17,274 bases of DNA, from contig DATCIH010000189.1 in NCBI GenBank assembly GCA_036507955.1, forward strand, positions 1 to 17,274, given 5' to 3'. The stretch comes from DATCIH01 sp036507955 (GTDB taxonomy: Bacteria > Bacillota > Clostridia > Clostridiales > Clostridiaceae). Under the pieces are notes generated by a model. The model did not search any database. It was not told the DNA's origin and saw only the letters and a program-made list of their open reading frames with translations. Of the stretch, positions 1-7,349 are shown piece after piece (position 1 is the stretch's first letter; each line of letters opens with the position of its first letter). The translations under genes were made by a program, and so were the position numbers.

Positions 1-70
1 CCTCAATATAAAATTCTATGTGAGTATACATATTCGACATAACTTTATAGAATCCTTTTTGTAATTAATT

Positions 71-117
71 CCCTTTTAATGAACACATTGTAAATGTAAT
101 TCATTAAAAGGGTTTTT
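71..117 (+). terminator. Rho-independent terminator
   Basis: A perfect 13-bp inverted repeat (71-83 with 100-112) is followed by five T. The loop holds a further ACATT/AATGT pairing. It ends transcription of a gene lying to the left of the window. The T-run stops only 13 bp before the next start codon. A weaker 7-bp inverted repeat (13-19 with 47-53) followed by CCTTTTT lies just upstream and may be a second, poorer terminator. Confidence 0.85.
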
Positions 118-130
118 ATCTAGTCGGAAG

Positions 131-958
131 ATGAGTTATAAAATAGTATTAAAAACATATGGGGATGACATTGTACTTCAAGTTTTCATTTATATGTCAT
201 TAAGTTTTTCTACTGGAGTTATAGAAGAATCTTTTAGAAAAGGAATTAAAGAATTTAGATTAATATCAATAGTCGATTTCATATTTAGAATTATAGTATT
301 AATAGTACATTTTTCATATTTAATCTTTAAATTAGATATTTATACTGTAAATATTATTACAGGTATATTCTTTATAGCTAATATAATAGTTGAAGTCGTG
401 ATATTTAAAATGACAAGAAATATTCCTAATGAAAATGTTAAAATTATTAGTGGTGTAGAATTAAAGGAGTTTATAAAAAAAATTCACCAAAAAAAAGTTG
501 ATGCTGTCAAAATTGGTGTGAAATTAAGCAACGAGATATATGAATTTATGATTGTATTAAAAGTATCAGGAAAGGGTAATTTGGTAATTATCTGTTTATT
601 TGTATCAGTAGCTATTTCAAGTTTTATTTACAAGTTTTTTAATAAATTCATTTTTGTAGATATTGTTGCAGTTAGTATGTTAGTTTATATGTTTGTAAAT
701 ACAAATTCCCACTTAATAAAAATAACCTGTAAATATGAAAAGGATGTAAATAAAAGAATTATAGTAGAAAATGTAGGCTTTATTATTGGCTTTAGTTTAT
801 TATTTTTATGTGAAGTGGTATTCAGGCAAAAATTAGGATATATGCGTGCCTCTGCTTGGATGCTGCCAATTCTATGTTTCATACCAATAATGAACAGTAA
901 ATATAAGATAAGGAAAAGATTAAAGATGTTGTACATTAAATATAATGAAATACAGTAA
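131..958 (+). CDS. Unrecognised multi-pass membrane protein, possibly 5'-truncated
   Basis: This 275-residue protein has about six hydrophobic segments (roughly residues 48-68, 72-92, 147-165, 170-190, 210-228 and 240-258), with a polar, lysine-rich stretch between the second and third. It has no motif that I recognise. It is probably an integral membrane protein of the cytoplasmic membrane. The start is uncertain: GGAAG at 126-130 touches the ATG with no spacer, there is no other start codon between the in-frame stop at 80-82 and 131, and the next in-frame methionine (residue 22) has no ribosome binding site. The start sits just after a strong terminator, so no promoter is apparent. The gene may have lost its original 5' end by rearrangement. 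The reading frame itself is long and has normal clostridial codon use. Confidence 0.6.
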   Translation: MSYKIVLKTYGDDIVLQVFIYMSLSFSTGVIEESFRKGIKEFRLISIVDFIFRIIVLIVHFSYLIFKLDIYTVNIITGIFFIANIIVEVVIFKMTRNIPNENVKIISGVELKEFIKKIHQKKVDAVKIGVKLSNEIYEFMIVLKVSGKGNLVIICLFVSVAISSFIYKFFNKFIFVDIVAVSMLVYMFVNTNSHLIKITCKYEKDVNKRIIVENVGFIIGFSLLFLCEVVFRQKLGYMRASAWMLPILCFIPIMNSKYKIRKRLKMLYIKYNEIQ

Positions 959-1059
959 ATATGTGGGTGCAAATTTTGCAGAATTATCTTTTAATCAAAA
1001 GTGTTTATCATCTATAATAAAAATTTTATTGTTTTAGACAATTAGATAGGTCTTTATAG

Positions 1060-1221
1060 AGAGAGAGCAAGTCCAATATCCTACTCTTAAACCTAGGATT
1101 ACCACTTCGGCTCCAAGGAATAGGTACAGGTTATTGGTTAGATATTTGCTGCTTCACAGCTCGCACCTAACAGTTTGTTCATACCCTCAAAGTGGCCTCG
1201 GCCGGACAGTTGGAAGACTTT
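1060..1221 (-). ncRNA. Structured RNA resembling HEARO / IscB omega RNA, without IscB
   Basis: On the minus strand this interval is more GC-rich than its flanks and forms a consistent set of helices. GAGCTGTGAAGCAGC (1148-1162) makes a small hairpin inside a 7-bp stem (1165-1171 with 1137-1143). CCAATA and TATTGG (1132-1137 with 1073-1078) close a domain holding the hairpin ATCCTA/TAGGAT (1094-1099 with 1078-1083). An 8-bp long-range pairing with one G-U joins 1188-1195 to 1102-1109. The phrases GAGCTG-GAAGC-AGC and GGGTATGAAC, and the order of helices, recall the HEARO RNA (omega RNA) that guides IscB in IS200/IS605 elements; that match is from memory. No IscB or TnpB reading frame lies nearby. 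If it is an omega RNA, its guide would come from the sequence just 5', that is the last codons of the adjacent nuclease gene. Alternative: another structured 3'-UTR element. Confidence 0.55.
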
Positions 1222-2172
1222 CTAACCTCTAAGCGCCTTAACTTCTTCCACTTTTAGCCCTGTTTTTATAGAAATAGTCTCATCATTTAAAACGTCAAGT
1301 AAGTTTTTAGCAATTTCTATTGCTTTCTTTTTTTCACCTTTTTCTCTTCCTTCTTCTCTTCCTTCTTCTCTTCCTTCTTCCTTATAATGCAACTTTCTAA
1401 TCTCTTCTATACTCATTTTGAAAACCCCTCCATTTACATTTTTATATTCTTCATACTTCTTTTCCATCTCTGAATTTTGCAATAAAAATAAATATTCCAA
1501 GAAATCCACTAATGCTTTTATTTGATCATTATTTTTTACTTTATCATAAGTTTTTAATTCTTCCGCTAGTTTTATTTTCGCCTCATATATATCTTCATCC
1601 CTTACATCTGTTTCTAATAAACTTTTTGCCATTTTAAAAACTAGTTTCAATGGATTATCATCGCTAATTTTTTCAAGTTCTATTTTTTCTACATCAATTG
1701 TCTTAAAATTATATGTTAATATATCTTTTTCTATTTCTGGTAATCTATATACATAACTTTTATCTTTACCACAGTCACCTTTATAGGTATATATTGCAGC
1801 AGCAACTATTTCTGATTTGTCTTTATATTTGTATCTAAACTTATCCCATATTCTATAGAAATATCTGAACATTCTTTCTCCAAAAATATCTGATCCACTA
1901 CCATAACTTTGCACTTCTACATGTATGAATAATATTTTGCTTCCCTTATCTTTTAATATAACCTTTATTATTTTATCAGATATTACTTTTTCACTACTAT
2001 CTTTGTCAAATATATCTTTTTGTATTTCTCGCAACTCATTATCTAAGGATTCTGTTTTGATCTCCCAATCTATCTTATGAAATACCTCTGGGAAAAGTAA
2101 TTCTACTATTTCAACTTCAAAAGCTTCTAAAATTGATTTCCATGCTGCATCGAAATCATGTTTCTTTGACAT
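1222..2172 (-). CDS. Rpn-family PD-(D/E)XK recombination-promoting nuclease / putative transposase
   Basis: This 316-residue protein has the layout of the Rpn (RpnA-E, formerly PDDEXK transposase) family. In Escherichia coli these are DNA endonucleases that raise recA-independent recombination. The nuclease core lies at about residues 1-140: ISDKIIKVIL supplies a candidate catalytic Asp66, and FIHVEVQ supplies Glu86 and Gln88 (the E-x-Q form usual in this family). GERMFRYFYRIWDKFR follows. The C-terminal part is helical and charged. It contains a REEG repeat encoded by a 12-bp tandem DNA repeat, then EKKKAIEIAKNLLD, as in many Rpn proteins. The start is supported by AAGGAAGTG upstream and by an extended -10 promoter at 2218-2246. 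The stop codon abuts the structured RNA region, so both may be on one transcript. Confidence 0.85.
   Translation of the reverse strand: MSKKHDFDAAWKSILEAFEVEIVELLFPEVFHKIDWEIKTESLDNELREIQKDIFDKDSSEKVISDKIIKVILKDKGSKILFIHVEVQSYGSGSDIFGERMFRYFYRIWDKFRYKYKDKSEIVAAAIYTYKGDCGKDKSYVYRLPEIEKDILTYNFKTIDVEKIELEKISDDNPLKLVFKMAKSLLETDVRDEDIYEAKIKLAEELKTYDKVKNNDQIKALVDFLEYLFLLQNSEMEKKYEEYKNVNGGVFKMSIEEIRKLHYKEEGREEGREEGREKGEKKKAIEIAKNLLDVLNDETISIKTGLKVEEVKALRG
1345..1380 (-). repeat. Three perfect copies of a 12-bp tandem repeat in the Rpn gene
   Basis: The unit TCTTCCTTCTTC occurs three times in a row without mismatch (1345-1356, 1357-1368 and 1369-1380) and encodes the EEGR repeat of the helical tail. 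Because 12 is a multiple of three, slippage would change the tail length but keep the frame. Confidence 0.9.
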
Positions 2173-2553
2173 ATTTTATACACTTCCTTATAGTTCTATA
2201 ATTTAGTATTTGATTTTATTATAACATATCAGATTTTCTTTTTCATTACTCTTTAGCTATTACCATTTTCCTAAAAACACCGTATACTCTTTAAAAATAC
2301 TGCTAGATTACGCTAAATGTACATTTAACGATAAAAGATTTGGATATCAACCACAATTTGCCACAAAAAGGATAGACAAGTCAAGAAGTATACCACTAAC
2401 AAAAAAGAATTCGCGATGTAAAAAGTACATTTCACGATATCTCTATTTACTTTATTTCAATAACAATGTAATATTTGTAATATATGTTTGTAATATTTTA
2501 ATTTATAAAACTGAATAAAGTTTCTAATCTATATAATAGGGGATTAGTGTCTT
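2173..2553. other. Gene-poor stretch with possible insertion-sequence-end repeats
   Basis: No convincing coding region is present in these 381 bp. Two near-identical direct repeats occur, GTACATTTAACGATA (2319-2333) and GTACATTTCACGATA (2425-2439), with 14 of 15 bases the same. The first lies in a 14-bp perfect palindrome (TAAATGTACATTTA, 2314-2327). The second sits in a 5-bp inverted repeat, ATGTA/TACAT. Repeated subterminal sites of this kind are found at the ends of IS21-family elements, so this may be a solo IS end or relic. No transposase fragment was recognised. The remainder is AT-rich and holds the upstream region of the gene at 2554. Confidence 0.4.
2218..2246 (-). promoter_or_regulatory. 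Putative promoter of the Rpn nuclease gene
   Basis: Reading the minus strand, TGTTATAAT forms a consensus -10 (2218-2223) with the TGn extension. ATGAAA (2241-2246) sits 17 bp upstream as a moderate -35. Transcription would begin near 2211, leaving a leader of about 40 nt that contains the ribosome binding site. Confidence 0.55.
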
Positions 2554-3441
2554 ATGAAAAAAAAGATAATTTTGTTATCAGTAACAATATGTTTAATAAT
2601 AGCGATAATCGGTATTATTCATTTTAATACCAAATCAGCTGATCGAATGCCTTCAAATGGTTTTTATGTTATGGAGCACAAAGGTTATTATGCTTTTCAA
2701 GATAATGAAGCTAAAATTATAGGGTTAGATGTTTTTTTTGTTAACAATAAGTTTAATAAAGATAATGAATTGATACAAAAATATAATGATTTTCGATTAG
2801 TTTCAAGCGATGGCACTGAATTTCCGTTTTTATTGAGTAAAGATGATATAAATTACTTTCAGACTAAACAATCCTCAGATCAAAACAAAAATAAGATTTT
2901 TGAAAGAATAATACCAATAGATATTTCAACAATGAATATACCTAGTAAATCCGTAGAATTTGTTAAGTTAAAGTACAAAGATGATAAAGGTCTTAAAGTA
3001 GAAAAAAACTTGGGCAAAATCAAAATAGATATTCTAAAGGATTCCAATGATATGTCAGCATTATCAGCTAGACCTGTATGGCAAAGTATTATTATACCCA
3101 CCTTTACTTCAGTTAGGTATAATATCGAAAATATAAGTAAAAGTAAAATAGAAATCAAGGATGTAGATTATAACTCAATAGAGGTTAGTGTTCCCCTTAC
3201 TTCTACAATTATATTAAATCCTTCAGAATATAAGGAATATGAATTTGGTGCTAAATTAACCAATGAGAAAACGGAAGTCCCAATAATTTATGAGCTAAAA
3301 CCAAAGTTTACATATGTAATTGATGGCATTACAAAAAACGGAGTTTTTGCAAATGCTGAAACTGATATATATCGTGATAATAACATCAATATAAGTGAAT
3401 ATCTGTATCAAAAAGAAAAATCGGAAAACTCCACGAAATAA
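2554..3441 (+). CDS. Unrecognised extracytoplasmic protein with N-terminal membrane anchor
   Basis: The 295-residue protein begins MKKKIILLSV, followed by a hydrophobic stretch to about residue 24. This is either a signal peptide or a membrane anchor; no lipobox cysteine is present. The rest is hydrophilic and rich in predicted beta strands, with no cysteine, which fits an exported protein acting at the outer face of the membrane. I recognise no catalytic motif or named family. The start is supported by AGGGGA (2538-2543) about 10 bp upstream. The remnant of a membrane-protein gene follows after 23 bp with its own AAGGAG, so the two were probably co-transcribed and may have worked together. 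Confidence 0.75.
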   Translation: MKKKIILLSVTICLIIAIIGIIHFNTKSADRMPSNGFYVMEHKGYYAFQDNEAKIIGLDVFFVNNKFNKDNELIQKYNDFRLVSSDGTEFPFLLSKDDINYFQTKQSSDQNKNKIFERIIPIDISTMNIPSKSVEFVKLKYKDDKGLKVEKNLGKIKIDILKDSNDMSALSARPVWQSIIIPTFTSVRYNIENISKSKIEIKDVDYNSIEVSVPLTSTIILNPSEYKEYEFGAKLTNEKTEVPIIYELKPKFTYVIDGITKNGVFANAETDIYRDNNINISEYLYQKEKSENSTK

Positions 3442-3464
3442 ATTAATCTAAGGAGTGATTTACA

Positions 3465-4311
3465 ACGGAAGATACTAGAATTAGAGTTAAGATTTCTCTT
3501 ACTATCAGTTTGCTTTTTTATATGATTTTGGGATCATATGATTTTGGGATCATATGATTTTGTTGTTTATATGGATTTTAACAATATGAATCTAATTGTA
3601 CTGATAACATTATTTACTTTAGCAGTAATACCGCCTTTTCTATTTTCAACATTTTTTATGAAAAACGAGTATAAAATTACAGTTGGTAAAGTTAACAACT
3701 TTTTAATATATCATTTTTGGATACATATAATTGTGTTTCTTATTACTATTTCTATCAGTCAAGTCTCATCTAAGAGTATATTCTTGGTAAGTATAAGTCT
3801 AAAAGTAATTGCAATGGCAATCACAAAATATGTTTCAGTAAAAATATACCATGAGACAGTAGGGTTATCAGATGTTAATAAAAATAAGAAATTAGAATTA
3901 ACATTTCAAAATGCAACAATTTTTGGACTTTCAGCTTTTATGCTAAGTTTCTTCTTTTTCCCAATTATTATGATTGGTGGGAGAAATATTATTACAATAT
4001 TTCTATTAGCTCCTTTTTTTATTAGTGCGATATCATTGAATTATATAAAAGTTAGATTGGTTGAGACATATAAAATTATAAACTCTAAGCTAGTATTAGC
4101 ATTTGATAATATATTTTTAATAGTAGATATAATTGTATTGTTTTATTTTTCAGATAGTAATTTATTGGTTTTAAATGAAGTGAGTAAACATTGTAATATA
4201 AGCTTTTTATCCTTCATTTTCTGTATTTTAATGTTAATTCCAATGTTCTTTACAAATAGGAAGATTGGGAATGAATGGACTAGAATTAAAAAAACTAATT
4301 GGGATAATTAA
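3465..4311 (+). pseudogene. Membrane-protein gene broken by 16-bp tandem duplication and start-codon loss
   Basis: AAGGAG at 3450-3455 has ideal spacing to ACG at 3465-3467. Reading from ACG gives TEDTRIRVKI followed by a hydrophobic segment, as expected for a true N-terminus, so the start was probably ATG. The 16-bp unit ATATGATTTTGGGATC then occurs twice (3520-3535 and 3536-3551), plus a partial third copy. In the ACG frame this runs into TGA, whereas deleting one unit joins LLFYMILGSYDF directly to VVYMDFNN in the frame that continues to 4311. What remains open is 3538-4311 (257 residues, ATG within the repeat, no ribosome binding site), with about six to seven membrane segments. I do not recognise the family. 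Either the gene is dead, or the repeat acts as an on/off switch by slippage; the lost start codon favours decay. Confidence 0.7.
3520..3561 (+). repeat. 16-bp tandem repeat, two full copies plus 10 bp
   Basis: Two full units of ATATGATTTTGGGATC are followed by ATATGATTTT. Since 16 is not a multiple of three, each gain or loss of a unit changes the reading frame of the surrounding gene. Confidence 0.9.
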
Positions 4312-4339
4312 TAAAATAGTAATATATAAAATTTTTAAT

Positions 4340-4380
4340 AGCCAGTTGAGTATTTACTTAACCTGGCTTTCTTGCTTTTT
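4340..4380 (+). terminator. Rho-independent terminator
   Basis: AGCCAG-TTGAGTA pairs with TACTTAAC-CTGGCT, giving about 13 bp with one bulge and one G-U, and is followed by TTTCTTGCTTTTT. It ends the transcript of the two preceding genes. Confidence 0.75.
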
Positions 4381-4439
4381 CGGAATATTTATGTTTTATT
4401 ATAAGAAAGATAGATAAGGTACTTATGAAAGGAGAAATC

Positions 4440-4817
4440 ATGGAAGAAAACAAAATCACTTACAAATCCATTGACGAATACATTTCAACCTTTCCAATTC
4501 AGGTTCAAGCCATACTAAATATATTTAGAAAAGTTGTTAAAGAGGCGGCTCCAGATGCAGCAGAAAAGATAAGTTATCAGATGCCTACCTTTGTGCTACA
4601 CGGGAATTTGGTGTATTTTGGTGCTTTTAAGCATCATATAGGCTTCTATCCAACCACTAGCGCAATTGAAGCCTTTAAAGATGAATTAGCTGAATATAAA
4701 GGAGCAAAAGGAACAGTGAGATTTCCCTTAGATAAGCCAATTCCTTATGAATTAATCAGTAAGATAGTTGAATTTAGAGTTGATGAGAATATTAATAAAT
4801 GGCTAACTAAAGAATAG
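4440..4817 (+). CDS. DUF1801 / YdhG-like protein (frataxin-like iron chaperone fold)
   Basis: The 125-residue protein fits the DUF1801 (PF08818) family by length and by motifs. These include YKSIDEYISTFP near the N-terminus, the central EKISYQMPTFVLHG and GNLVYFGAFKHHIGFYPT, and KGTVRFPLDKPIP near the end. The Bacillus subtilis member YdhG (Fra) has a frataxin-like fold and has been described as an iron donor for iron-sulfur cluster and heme maturation; whether that role applies here is inference. The ATG at 4440 was chosen over the in-frame ATG at 4425 because AAAGGAG (4428-4434) lies at the right distance only for the former. Such genes are often found among AHSA1 and PhnB/VOC genes, remnants of which lie downstream here. 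Confidence 0.85.
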   Translation: MEENKITYKSIDEYISTFPIQVQAILNIFRKVVKEAAPDAAEKISYQMPTFVLHGNLVYFGAFKHHIGFYPTTSAIEAFKDELAEYKGAKGTVRFPLDKPIPYELISKIVEFRVDENINKWLTKE

Positions 4818-4863
4818 AGGGTAAGAGTAATGAATGAATCTGGAAAGGATAGGAGGATAATAT

Positions 4864-6861
4864 ATGGAAAGCTGGTGGGAGAATTACCCATGGAGAATGA
4901 TTCAAACAAATCTGCGTGAAATCGATATGCTGGATATATCCGCAGATTTATTCGTAAAAGAGCTTGTTGATTTTAAAGCAAGTGTTGTTGTAATCAATGC
5001 AGCGGGTATTATTGCAAGTTATGAAACAGAGCTACCCTTTCACGCTCAAAGCAAATTTTTAAAAGGTGATAGTTTGAAAACTATTGTAGAGCGTTGCCAT
5101 GTTAACGGAATTCGGGTTATTGCTAGAACAGATTTCTCCAAGGTTAGAAGAGAAATATACGAACAATATCCACAATGGGCATATAGGACGAAAGCTGGGG
5201 AAATTGTAGATTATAACGGAGATGTTCAGGTATGTTTGAACGGTGATTATCAACAGAAATATGCTTTTGAAATTCTTCGTGAGGTATTTGAGAAAATTCC
5301 CTTTGACGGGTTATACTGTAACATGGGTGGATTTCAGACACAAGATTACAGCTATAATTATCATGGAATATGTCATTGTGATAATTGCAGAAATCTGTTT
5401 CAAGAAATGTTTGGTTTAAGTCTTCCGGGTAAAGAAGATATGGAGAATCATGTGTATAGAAAATATAAGATTTTTCAAGAAAGATGTCTTTCCAAACATA
5501 AAAGTAAATTAGTTTCTTTTGTAAAAGCTATTAATCCTGATATTGCAGTTGATGATGAGGCTTATGTACGTTTAGAAGCAAGCACTGAGTATAAACGCCG
5601 TATTCCTCACTGGCAGTATAGTGCGTCAAGTAATACCAGGGTGATAAGAGGGGATGGAAGTAGAAATATAATAAGCACAAATACATCAGTTGATTTTATT
5701 GGATTTTTCTTTCGCCATGTAGCAGTCAGTCCGGCCTTACAGGAATTAAGATTGTGGCAAAATTTGGCTAACTTAGGGGCCGTGGATTACTATCTTATTG
5801 GAAGATTGGATAATCATTTGGATCGTTCTGGCTTTAAAAGAATAAAGAAAGTATTTTCGTTTCATAAGGAGCATGAAGCCTTATATTTAAACTTGAAAGC
5901 AAAAGCTGATGTGGCTGTATTAAGGACACAGAGATGGGTTTTGACTGAAGAGGAGAAAGGATGGATTAGGGTCTTAACTGAAAGTCACGTGCTGTTTGAC
6001 GAAGTTTTACTAAATGAGTTTTTAGATGTAAATACAAGGAAATATAAAGCAATTGTCTTACCTAATATTAAATATTTATCAGATCTTCAAGCAGTAAAAT
6101 TGGATGAGTTCGCTGAAAAAGGCGGGAAGGTCATTGCAGTTGGAGAAACAGGCTTATACGATGGAACATATGAAGCGCGGAAGGACGAAGCCTTGAAATG
6201 CTTGGGTATTGGAAAGGTTGAATACATTAATAACAATATGGTATCCTCCATGCTGTTAATTGAGGGTAAAGACAAGAAGATATTCACATCTTTTGAAGAT
6301 ACAGATGTCATTGCTGTGGGAGATACTTTTATATACACAGAAACTAATGTAAATGTTGAAAAGTATTTCAAGTTGATTCCTCCTCATCCAATTGGACCGC
6401 CAGAGAGATGTTACTTCAATAATATCACAGATATACCGGGTGTTTTAAAAAGCAAGTTCGGAAACGGGTATGGAATTTACATTCCATGGATGCCTGGAAC
6501 ATTCTTTAGCGGTGGTGGTTACAGCAATAGCTATAATTTTATGAAAGACATTATAATTTCTATGTGTAATATTAATAGTGTAGCTCAATACTTAACGCCT
6601 ATGGTGGAAGTGACTTTGGCTTCACATGGAGATGAGGATTTAGTTGTACAATTAGTAAACAACAGTGGTCACTTTGGCACAAGTTTTTATGAGCCCCTTC
6701 CTGTGATGGGCTTGATGTTAGAAATCCCCTCTGAAAGAGAACCAAAAGAGATTAAGAGCATCAAAACAGGATGTCCATGTAAGTTTTTATATGATAACCA
6801 GCAAATAAAACTAGAACTGGATTTGTTAAATGAGTACGATGCACTTGTAATTTCTTTTTAG
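4864..6861 (+). CDS. GHL6-type glycoside hydrolase-like protein with beta-galactosidase trimerisation-like domain
   Basis: This 665-residue cytoplasmic protein has no signal peptide. Residues 1-200 look like the hypothetical glycosyl hydrolase 6 (GHL6, PF14871) barrel: GDSLKTIVERCHVNGIRVIARTDFS, the YPQWAYRTKAGE segment, KIPFDGLYCNMGGF, and a Cys cluster CHCDNC (Cys170, 172 and 175) that could bind a metal. Residues about 393-430 (YKAIVLPNIKYLSDLQ to GGKVIAVGETG) match the flavodoxin-like fold of the beta-galactosidase trimerisation domain, and a beta-rich C-terminal domain follows. It is probably a glycosidase acting on an imported oligosaccharide. The residue after DGLYC is Asn where many barrels carry a catalytic acid, so activity cannot be assumed. 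AGGAGG (4851-4856) lies 7 bp before the ATG. No sugar transporter gene is nearby. The C-terminus looks complete. Confidence 0.75.
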   Translation: MESWWENYPWRMIQTNLREIDMLDISADLFVKELVDFKASVVVINAAGIIASYETELPFHAQSKFLKGDSLKTIVERCHVNGIRVIARTDFSKVRREIYEQYPQWAYRTKAGEIVDYNGDVQVCLNGDYQQKYAFEILREVFEKIPFDGLYCNMGGFQTQDYSYNYHGICHCDNCRNLFQEMFGLSLPGKEDMENHVYRKYKIFQERCLSKHKSKLVSFVKAINPDIAVDDEAYVRLEASTEYKRRIPHWQYSASSNTRVIRGDGSRNIISTNTSVDFIGFFFRHVAVSPALQELRLWQNLANLGAVDYYLIGRLDNHLDRSGFKRIKKVFSFHKEHEALYLNLKAKADVAVLRTQRWVLTEEEKGWIRVLTESHVLFDEVLLNEFLDVNTRKYKAIVLPNIKYLSDLQAVKLDEFAEKGGKVIAVGETGLYDGTYEARKDEALKCLGIGKVEYINNNMVSSMLLIEGKDKKIFTSFEDTDVIAVGDTFIYTETNVNVEKYFKLIPPHPIGPPERCYFNNITDIPGVLKSKFGNGYGIYIPWMPGTFFSGGGYSNSYNFMKDIIISMCNINSVAQYLTPMVEVTLASHGDEDLVVQLVNNSGHFGTSFYEPLPVMGLMLEIPSEREPKEIKSIKTGCPCKFLYDNQQIKLELDLLNEYDALVISF

Positions 6862-6942
6862 TGCCATGGTATATAATTCCTGGGAAGGATGCACATAATA
6901 AGTTATATTGGGTTTATTAATAAAATGTAGGAGGTATTTCAT

Positions 6943-7349
6943 TTGTTATATTAAGTTGGAACAAAAGAAAAACCTTTGGTTTTAAAAACACCATCATTAG
7001 CATCTGAATATTCTATCTATAAAGATGTAAAAGAGGGCAAGGAAGTTCTTGTATGCACCGTAGGAAGTACGATTTTATATTATGATTATCGATGTATTGC
7101 AGATCTACATGAAATGCTTAAGAAAAGTGATACTTGGATGGAACTGGGCAGCACAGATGAGAAGAAAGCTACAAAGGAATTACGGTTGAAGCATGGGCCA
7201 GGTCGCAGGATAACCCCATCGGTGGTTGGTATGGTCTCAGAAAAGGCTTTCGAGGGCGATTTGCCATGTATATCCCTCCTTTAATGGAATTACTAGGGTT
7301 AGTAGAACTAACCCACGTTGCAAGAGGAAATATGATTAAAGCGATTATA
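6943..7349 (+). pseudogene. Broken gene of a small conserved family (possibly DUF6855), early stop plus frameshift
   Basis: TAGGAGG (6928-6934) is followed at normal spacing by TTG (6943). The frame reads Leu-Leu-Tyr, then TAA at 6952-6954, then VGTKEKPLVLKTPSLASEY without a break, so codon 4 has probably changed from CAA to TAA. A second lesion lies at about 7179-7184. There the frame must shift to continue as VEAWARSQDNPIGGWYGLRK, then GFRGRFAMYIPPLMELLG, the expected end of the protein; one base appears to be missing. The end of the family then runs without a stop into the AHSA1 gene (7350). I recall this as a conserved protein of about 135 residues, DUF6855 by memory. Translation from the TTG at 6976 would yield only a 102-residue product with an aberrant tail. 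Confidence 0.7.

Noticed and set aside
2532..2537. TATAAT as the -10 of the gene at 2554
   Set aside because: The ribosome binding site (2538-2543) would lie upstream of the resulting transcription start, so this cannot be the functional promoter.
4830..4950. Short frame beginning ATGAATGAATCT before the glycosidase gene
   Set aside because: It mostly overlaps the glycosidase start in another frame and has no family features.
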